Source: Bradyrhizobium sp. WSM1417 (GTDB lineage: Bacteria > Pseudomonadota > Alphaproteobacteria > Rhizobiales > Xanthobacteraceae). Taken from it: a DNA stretch of 64,000 bases. Position 1 is the stretch's first letter, and each line of letters begins with the position of its first letter. Under the pieces are notes generated by a model. The model was not told where the DNA came from, made no database searches, and saw nothing but the letters and a program-made list of their open reading frames with translations. The position numbers were made by a program, and so were the translations under genes. Location: the NCBI RefSeq assembly GCF_000515415.1, contig NZ_KI911783.1, forward strand, positions 5,074,392 to 5,138,391. The letters are read 5' to 3'. This document shows, one piece after another, positions 55,609 to 64,000 of the stretch.

Positions 55609-56607
55609 TCAGATCGTCGGATTCCACGCCGACGGGATCAGGCGATATTTGGCGCCGTCCTTCTCGACATGGCCGACCGAGGGGAAAGTGAAGTGGAAGC
55701 CGATCACGGTCGCCTTCTCGGCCGCCGCCATGTCGTAGAACTTGTGACGCGTCTCCTGCGCCAGCGCAGCATCGGTGTCGAACACCACGTGCCAATCCGG
55801 ATTGCGCAGGAAGAACTCCGGGATGTTGGTGACGTCGGACTGGATCAGCACCTTGGCATCGCCGGAGGCGACCGCGAACGACGTGTGCCCGGGGGTGTGG
55901 CCGGGCGTCGCGATCGACGTGATGCCCGGCGCGACCTCCTTGCCCCACTCGTACTTCGTCACCTTTGACTCGAGGCCGGCAAAGGTCTTCTTCACGTTGG
56001 CGAAGTAGTTCTTCATCATCGGGCTGGACTCGGCCTTGGCGGCGTTGTCCTCGCTGGTCCAGAACTCCCAGTCCTTGCCCGGCACCATGATCTCCGCATT
56101 GGGGAAGGCAAGCGCGCCGTCGGCGAGACGAATGCCGTTGGTGTGGTCGGGATGCAGATGCGAGAGCAGCACGACGTCGATGCTCTTGGGGTCGACGCCG
56201 GCGGCCTGGAGATTCTGCAGCGTGCGACCGACCGCGCCCTTGCTGGGCTCGAGATTGGCGACACCGTTGCCTGTATCGATCAGCACGAGCTTGGAGCCGG
56301 TGTTGATGAGCTGGGGGTTGAACGGCACCGTGACCATGCCCTTCGGCATGTAGGCCGCCTCGCCCGCGGCCAACGCTTCCTCCTTGGGAGCGTTGACGAC
56401 GAACTTGTCCGGCATCGGGAACGTGCGCGCACCGTCATTAATCGAGGTGCACTCGTAGCTGCCGACCTTGTATCGGTAGAAGCCCGGCGCCTGCGTGCCG
56501 GCTTGCGGCACCGCGGCATTGGCAGTGGTCGATCCAAGCTTGGTCACGGCCGCCGCACCGAGGGCGGCGGCACCTGCGAGCAAATGGCGGCGGTTGAGAT
56601 CGGTCAT
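55609..56607 (-). CDS. Tat-exported metallo-beta-lactamase-fold hydrolase
   Basis: 332 residues. The N-terminus is a twin-arginine signal (LNRRHLLAGAAALGAAAV) ending near TANA, implying folded export through the Tat system encoded at 20-22 kb. Metal ligands are His150, His152, Asp154 and His155 (LLSHLHPDHTNG), then TPGHTPGHTSF, VLIQSDV and GFHF. The arrangement suits lactonase- or arylsulfatase-like members rather than beta-lactamases. Substrate unknown. Confidence 0.9.
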   Translation of the reverse strand: MTDLNRRHLLAGAAALGAAAVTKLGSTTANAAVPQAGTQAPGFYRYKVGSYECTSINDGARTFPMPDKFVVNAPKEEALAAGEAAYMPKGMVTVPFNPQLINTGSKLVLIDTGNGVANLEPSKGAVGRTLQNLQAAGVDPKSIDVVLLSHLHPDHTNGIRLADGALAFPNAEIMVPGKDWEFWTSEDNAAKAESSPMMKNYFANVKKTFAGLESKVTKYEWGKEVAPGITSIATPGHTPGHTSFAVASGDAKVLIQSDVTNIPEFFLRNPDWHVVFDTDAALAQETRHKFYDMAAAEKATVIGFHFTFPSVGHVEKDGAKYRLIPSAWNPTI

Positions 56608-56727
56608 GGAGAAGTCCCCTTCTGAGCGCGCCTTGCGGTTTTTCCGCTTTCAATGGCGGCGGAATAATCTCCCGCTTCGCTCAGAAGGCAAGACCTTCTT
56701 TTGGTGACGTGCCGTCGCACATCACGA

Positions 56728-57861
56728 TTATTTATTTGGGTTGATGAGGAATTTTTCGCCGGTAGCGCGTTTGGCATAAACCGCGATGTTGGCGGGATCG
56801 AGCGCCTCCGAAAGCGACACCACCTTGGTGTAGTGGCTGGCAAACGTGGTCTTCAGTTCGTCGACCACGCGCTGGCGCAACCTGGCCCCGTCCGCCTGCC
56901 CAATCTTCATCAGAAACGGAAACAGCAGCCAGCCGCCGACGCCCCAGGCCATGCCGAAGCCGCGCGGCAGCTCAATCGGGCGGACATCGAGCGCGCCATA
57001 GACGTAGACCTGCTTGTGCACGTTGGAGCCGTAGCGGCTGTATTCCTTCGCGGTCTTGTTGATCGCAACTTCCATGCAGTTGAGGATGTCACCGGCGAGC
57101 TTGCCGCCGCCGATAGCGTCGAAGGCGATGGTGGCGCCGGTCTCGACCAGCGCGTTGGTGAGATCGCCGAGGAAGCTCGGCGCGGTGGAATCGACGACGT
57201 ATTTGGCGCCGATCTTGTGCAGGATGTCGGCCTGCTCCTTGCTGCGGACGATGTTGACCAGCGGGATGCCGTCCTTGATGCAGATCTTGTTCAGCATCTG
57301 GCCGAGATTGGATGCGGCCGCGGTGTGCACCAGTGCCTTGTGACCCTCGCGTCGCATGGTCTCGGTCATGCCGAGCGCGGTCAGCGGATTGACGAAACAG
57401 GAGGCACCTTCGGCCGGCGTGGTGCCTTCCGGCAGCGGCAGGCACTCGCGCACTTTCAACGTGCGATACTGGGTGTACATCGCCCCGCCGATCATCGCGA
57501 CGGTCTTGCCCATCAGCGCCTTCGCGGCATCCGACGAGCCGGTCCTGATCACAACGCCTGCGCCTTCGTTACCGACCGGCATGGACTCGTCGAGCCGGCC
57601 TGCCATCGCCCGCATCGCGCCTTCCGGCACCTTCGCGGTGATGACGGGAGCGCCCTTGTCGCCGGAAGCCTTTGCCGTGCTCATATCAGCTGCGCCGATC
57701 AGGAGCCCGAGGTCGGACGGATTGATCGGCGCTGCCTCGACGCGGACGACGACCTCGTCCGCGGCGGGTTCGGGGGTCGGCACGTCGAGCAGCGAGATCT
57801 CGAGCTCACCGCTCTTTTTGATCAGCGAACGCAGTTGCAGGCCGTTTTTGCCGTCGCTCAT
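56728..57861 (-). CDS. Zinc-type (MDR) alcohol dehydrogenase/quinone reductase-like
   Basis: 377 residues with the medium-chain dehydrogenase fold: VVVRVEAAPINPSDLGLL, VGNEGAGVVIRTG, VNPLTALGMTETM, a nucleotide-binding region at ALVHTAAASNLGQML and AFDAIGGGKLAGDIL. The usual GxGxxG is replaced by AAASNLG and the catalytic zinc cysteine/histidine set is not apparent, which points to a zinc-free enoyl- or quinone-reductase relative. It starts 34 bases downstream of eno on the same strand. Confidence 0.8.
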   Translation of the reverse strand: MSDGKNGLQLRSLIKKSGELEISLLDVPTPEPAADEVVVRVEAAPINPSDLGLLIGAADMSTAKASGDKGAPVITAKVPEGAMRAMAGRLDESMPVGNEGAGVVIRTGSSDAAKALMGKTVAMIGGAMYTQYRTLKVRECLPLPEGTTPAEGASCFVNPLTALGMTETMRREGHKALVHTAAASNLGQMLNKICIKDGIPLVNIVRSKEQADILHKIGAKYVVDSTAPSFLGDLTNALVETGATIAFDAIGGGKLAGDILNCMEVAINKTAKEYSRYGSNVHKQVYVYGALDVRPIELPRGFGMAWGVGGWLLFPFLMKIGQADGARLRQRVVDELKTTFASHYTKVVSLSEALDPANIAVYAKRATGEKFLINPNK

Positions 57862-57895
57862 GTCGATCCTCCCCTGTCCTTGTCCAAGCGCTGGC

Positions 57896-61010
<3,115 letters not shown>

Positions 61011-61011
<1 letters not shown>

Positions 61012-61874
61012 CAGCGCGGATCGGCTTTGGCCGAATCTTTGGCGAGCGCGTCGAACGCCATCAGCTTTCGGATCAGAGCCTCGAACTCACGCAGCGGCAC
61101 CATGTTGGGTCCGTCGGACGGCGCCCTGTCAGGGTCGGGATGCGTCTCGATGAAGACACCGGCAACACCGACAGCGACGGCTGCGCGTGCGAGCACAGGC
61201 ACGAATTCGCGCTCGCCTCCGGACGACGTCCCCTTCCCGCCCGGCTGTTGCACCGAATGAGTAGCGTCGAAGATCACGGGTGCGCCGGTGGTCCGCGCCA
61301 GGATCGGCAAGGCGCGCATGTCGGAGACCAGCGTGTTGTAGCCGAAGGACGCTCCGCGTTCAGTGACGAGCACGTTGGGATTGTTCGCGCTCGTGATCTT
61401 GGACACGACATTGGCCATGTCCCAGGGCGCGAGAAACTGGCCCTTCTTGACATTGACGACCTTGCCGGTCGCGGCGGCCGCCAGCAGCAGATCGGTCTGG
61501 CGACACAGGAAGGCCGGGATCTGCAGGACGTCCACCGCCTGCGCCACCTCGGCGCACTGCGCGGCGTCATGCACGTCGGTCAGGACCGGCAGGCCGAGCG
61601 ACCATCGGATTTCGGCGAAGATCGGCAGCGATTGCGCAAGTCCCAGTCCACGCGCAGCCGACGCGCTGGTGCGATTGGCCTTGTCGAACGAGGTCTTGTA
61701 GACGAGGCCGATCTGCAGCCGCGCGGCTATCTCCTTCAGCGCGGAGGCCACCTCGAGCGCATGCTGGCGGCTTTCGAGCTGACACGGCCCGGCAATGATC
61801 GAGATCGGCAGATCATTGCCGAATTTGACCTCGCCAATGGTGACGACCGGCGCCGCTGACGTCGAAGAGCTCAA
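61011..61874 (-). CDS. kdsA: 3-deoxy-D-manno-octulosonate-8-phosphate synthase
   Basis: 287 residues; condenses arabinose-5-phosphate and phosphoenolpyruvate for the KDO of lipopolysaccharide. [54 protein letters not shown] and [14 protein letters not shown] match. The TTG start at 61874 ([15 protein letters not shown]) is chosen because GAGGGA lies six bases upstream and relatives begin there; an upstream frame to 61931 adds unmatched residues. The linked MFS gene and nearby eno give the usual kdsA-eno neighbourhood. Confidence 0.93.
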
Positions 61875-61999
61875 GGCAAATCCCTCGTTTCGGCGCGACC
61901 ATAGCCGCGATGAAGGGCGGATCAACCCCATTCGGCCTGGGCTCCCAGAATATCAGGGTTGCGCCCAGGCTCTCGGCGACGCCCTCGCGCCGGCCGCCG

Positions 62000-62326
62000 C
62001 TACTTCACCGCCGAGAAGGCGGTCGGCGCCAGAATCTGGCTGACGATGTTGCCGACGATCTGGCCGTCCGCCTCGCTCTCGGCGCGCCCTTTCATCCAGT
62101 CCGGATCGGTCATGAAGGCGGCCCACTTCTTCTCGCGCTCGGCGAGCGACTCCCAGGCCAGGAAATAGGTCAGCTCCTGGTTGGATTCACCGATCAGGGT
62201 CGTGAAAAACCCGGCCTGCCTGATGCCGTGCTTTTCCCAAACCTTCAGCGTGACGGTCTCGAATCGCTTGAGCAGTGCCGGCAGGCGGCCGGGCACGCAA
62301 CGATAGATGCGCATTTCGTAGATCAT
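62000..62326 (-). CDS. NIPSNAP-family protein
   Basis: 108 residues, MIYEMRIYRCVPGRLPALLKRFE to NELTYFLAW-like ELTYFLAWESLAEREKKWAAF, matching the NIPSNAP fold (ferredoxin-like, stress-responsive barrel). Bacterial members are of unknown function. It stands alone on its strand, with a 200-base gap to the two-component genes. Confidence 0.88.
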   Translation of the reverse strand: MIYEMRIYRCVPGRLPALLKRFETVTLKVWEKHGIRQAGFFTTLIGESNQELTYFLAWESLAEREKKWAAFMTDPDWMKGRAESEADGQIVGNIVSQILAPTAFSAVK

Positions 62327-62523
62327 TCTTGTTCCTCCCTGATCAGGTCCGGCGGTTATATCGGCTGGCCCTGACGGTGTCTTGAGGCCCGCTCTGCCGG
62401 CCCCGGTGGCGTTCCGCGCATGGCTGGGGTCCGGTCAAGCCGCTTCATCGAGAGCCGGTTCCCGCAATGCTTCCGCAATGATACGGCCGCTAGATTGGCG
62501 CGATTGAGGTTGAGGTGCGGATC

Positions 62524-63198
62524 ATGCGGATTTTGCTCGTCGAGGACGAGGCCGAAATGGCCGACGCGCTGGCGTCGGCGCTGAAGCGCTACGACATGGT
62601 CGTGGACCACGCCCCCACGCTCGCCGAGGCGGAAGAGGCCATTTCTGCCGACGTCCACGCCGCCGTCCTGCTCGATCGCCAGCTTCCCGATGGCGACGGT
62701 CTCACCCTGATCCCGAAACTGCGGGCGCGCGCCGACGGCGTGCCGATCATCGTGTTGACGGCGCGCGGCGAACTCGCCGACCGCGTCGCCGGACTGGACT
62801 GCGGGGCGGATGATTATCTGGCGAAACCGTTCGCGGTGGAGGAATTGCTGGCGCGGTTGCGCGCCGTGCTGCGCCGGCCCGCCGGGCTGCAGCCCGACAT
62901 CATGCACGCCGGCCGCCTCGCCTTCGATTTCGGCCATCGCGAGGCAAGCATCGACGGGGCTCCGCTCGAGCTGCCACGGCGCGAACTCCTCGTGCTGGAA
63001 GCCCTGGTCCGTCGCATGGGCCGAACCGTGCTGCGCTCGGCATTGGAAGAAGCCGTCTACAGTTTCGACGACGAGATCCAGTCGAATGCGCTCGATACGC
63101 ATGTGTCGCGCCTGCGCCGCAAACTCTCGGAAGCCGATGCGCGCGTGGAGATCCATGGCATCCGTGGCGTCGGCTATCTCCTGAAGAAGCTGCCATGA
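62524..63198 (+). CDS. OmpR/QseB-type response regulator
   Basis: 224 residues. Receiver domain with Asp51 (AVLLDRQLPDGDG), the switch region VPIIVLTARG and the DDYLAKPF lysine, then a winged-helix DNA-binding domain (ELPRRELLVLEALVRRMG...DTHVSRLRRKL...IHGIRGVGYLL). The ATG at 62524 is preferred over a GTG at 62515. Its stop overlaps the kinase start by four bases (ATGA). Confidence 0.93.
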   Translation: MRILLVEDEAEMADALASALKRYDMVVDHAPTLAEAEEAISADVHAAVLLDRQLPDGDGLTLIPKLRARADGVPIIVLTARGELADRVAGLDCGADDYLAKPFAVEELLARLRAVLRRPAGLQPDIMHAGRLAFDFGHREASIDGAPLELPRRELLVLEALVRRMGRTVLRSALEEAVYSFDDEIQSNALDTHVSRLRRKLSEADARVEIHGIRGVGYLLKKLP

Positions 63199-63998
63199 GC
63201 AAGCACCACGATCCCTATTGCCTGCGCTCGCGGCTGAGCTGGCGCCTGCTGTCGCTCCAGGCAGTGCTGCTCACGGCGCTCGTTGCCGTCATCGTCGGGG
63301 CGTTGAGCGTGTCGGGGTTCGTGCTCGCCGGGCGCGACGAAGATCGCGTGATCGAAATCGTCCAGCGCGCGCTCGCACGCGACGCGCAAGGCGACCTGGT
63401 CCTGCGGTCGACGACCGAGCTGAAACAATTGCGCAGCGAGACCCCCGATCTCTGGTTCCTGGTCCGCGATAGGCAGGGACATTCGCTCAGCGAAGGCGCC
63501 GTGCCGGCCGAATTCGCCGCCATCGGCAGCGGCCTCGACCAGATCAGCCAGGCCCGGCTCGGTTGGCAGCTGTTCGAGGACGATCCGCGCAAGCCTCCGG
63601 CGCGGCTGAAGCGGGTCGACACCGATGCCGGCAATGTGCAAATCATCACGGCGACGCAAGGCAAGCTCACCGGCGCCAAAGCGTTGTTCATGACATCGCT
63701 TGCATTGCTCGGCATCGCGCTGCCCGGCCTGCTTCTCATGGGGACGGCGACGTTCATCGCGACGCCAATGATCGTGCGGCGCGCCTTCGAGGCGCTCGAT
63801 GCGACGGCGGACCAGGCGCGGCGCATCGACATCCATCAACGTGGAGCGCGGCTGTCGCTGGACCGGATTCCGTTGGAGGTCGTGCCGCTCGTGACCGCGG
63901 TCAACGACGCGCTGGCGCGGCTAGACCAGGGCTATGCCCGCCACAAGCGTTTCGTCGCCGATGCCGCACACGAGTTGCGCACGCCGATCGCAATCCTG
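63195..63998 (+). CDS. QseC/PhoQ-like sensor histidine kinase (partial)
   Basis: The reading frame runs off the right edge after 268 codons. Two membrane helices (~24-46 and ~162-190) flank a periplasmic sensor of about 115 residues, a linker (~193-250) follows, and the phosphoacceptor His259 is in VADAAHELRTPIA. The ATP-binding domain lies outside the window. Coupled to the regulator by an ATGA overlap, so the pair is a complete two-component system. Stimulus unknown. Confidence 0.9.
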   Translation, partial: MSKHHDPYCLRSRLSWRLLSLQAVLLTALVAVIVGALSVSGFVLAGRDEDRVIEIVQRALARDAQGDLVLRSTTELKQLRSETPDLWFLVRDRQGHSLSEGAVPAEFAAIGSGLDQISQARLGWQLFEDDPRKPPARLKRVDTDAGNVQIITATQGKLTGAKALFMTSLALLGIALPGLLLMGTATFIATPMIVRRAFEALDATADQARRIDIHQRGARLSLDRIPLEVVPLVTAVNDALARLDQGYARHKRFVADAAHELRTPIAIL

Positions 63999-64000
63999 AA

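Overview
The window looks like core chromosome of a Bradyrhizobium-type alphaproteobacterium (Nitrobacteraceae). The basis is high GC with strong third-position GC, a pyruvate dehydrogenase operon whose E1-beta subunit carries its own lipoyl domain, an ExoR-type periplasmic regulator, a DUF1127 micro-protein, tat-scp-nagZ-SPOR-argS-dgt gene order, and several families of ~80-107 bp palindromic repeats in the gaps. I see no phage, insertion sequence, conjugation gene, CRISPR array, rRNA or tRNA. The genus is inferred from remembered gene order and protein resemblance, not from a search.

Layout. 1-9 kb: membrane protein, MltB-like transglycosylase, DUF1127, tRNA modification (trmFO), a kinase-like protein fused to an acyl-CoA-synthetase C-terminal domain, CAP and GFA proteins, a class V PLP enzyme and threonine ammonia-lyase. 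8.8-14.4 kb: protein export genes yajC-secD-secF followed by homologues of the mitochondrial complex I assembly factors NDUFAF3 and NDUFAF6, with a divergent DUF815 ATPase. 14.5-29.5 kb: a long leftward run of nlpD-pcm-(response regulator, opposite strand)-surE-orphan-serS-tatC-tatB-tatA-scpB-scpA-nagZ-SPOR protein-argS-dgt. 29.6-35.8 kb: erpA, hybrid histidine kinase, xthA, exoR and ilvD.

35.8-38 kb is the gene-poor part. It holds a strongly folded non-coding element (three-way-junction-like, closed by a 15-bp perfect inverted repeat) and three small proteins. 38-42.4 kb: class III nucleotide cyclase and an Slt70-like transglycosylase. 42.5-51.2 kb: a Bug-type binding protein, threonine synthase, and the operon pdhA-pdhB-DUF5076-deaminase-pdhC-small membrane protein-lpdA. 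The deaminase resembles yeast cytosine deaminase.

51.5-54.3 kb: an aldehyde dehydrogenase with an AcoR-like regulator that lacks the sigma-54 ATPase domain; a 22-bp palindrome lies between them. 54.4-61.9 kb: ftsB-like gene, FMN reductase, Tat-exported metallo-beta-lactamase-fold enzyme, zinc-type dehydrogenase, eno, queF, an MFS transporter and kdsA. 62-64 kb: a NIPSNAP protein and an OmpR/QseC-type two-component pair whose kinase runs off the right edge.

The most unusual items are the kinase/AMP-binding-C fusion, the folded element near 36.4 kb, the Fcy1-like deaminase inside the pdh operon, the truncated-architecture AcoR-like regulator with its candidate operator, and the coupled complex I assembly factor homologues behind secDF.
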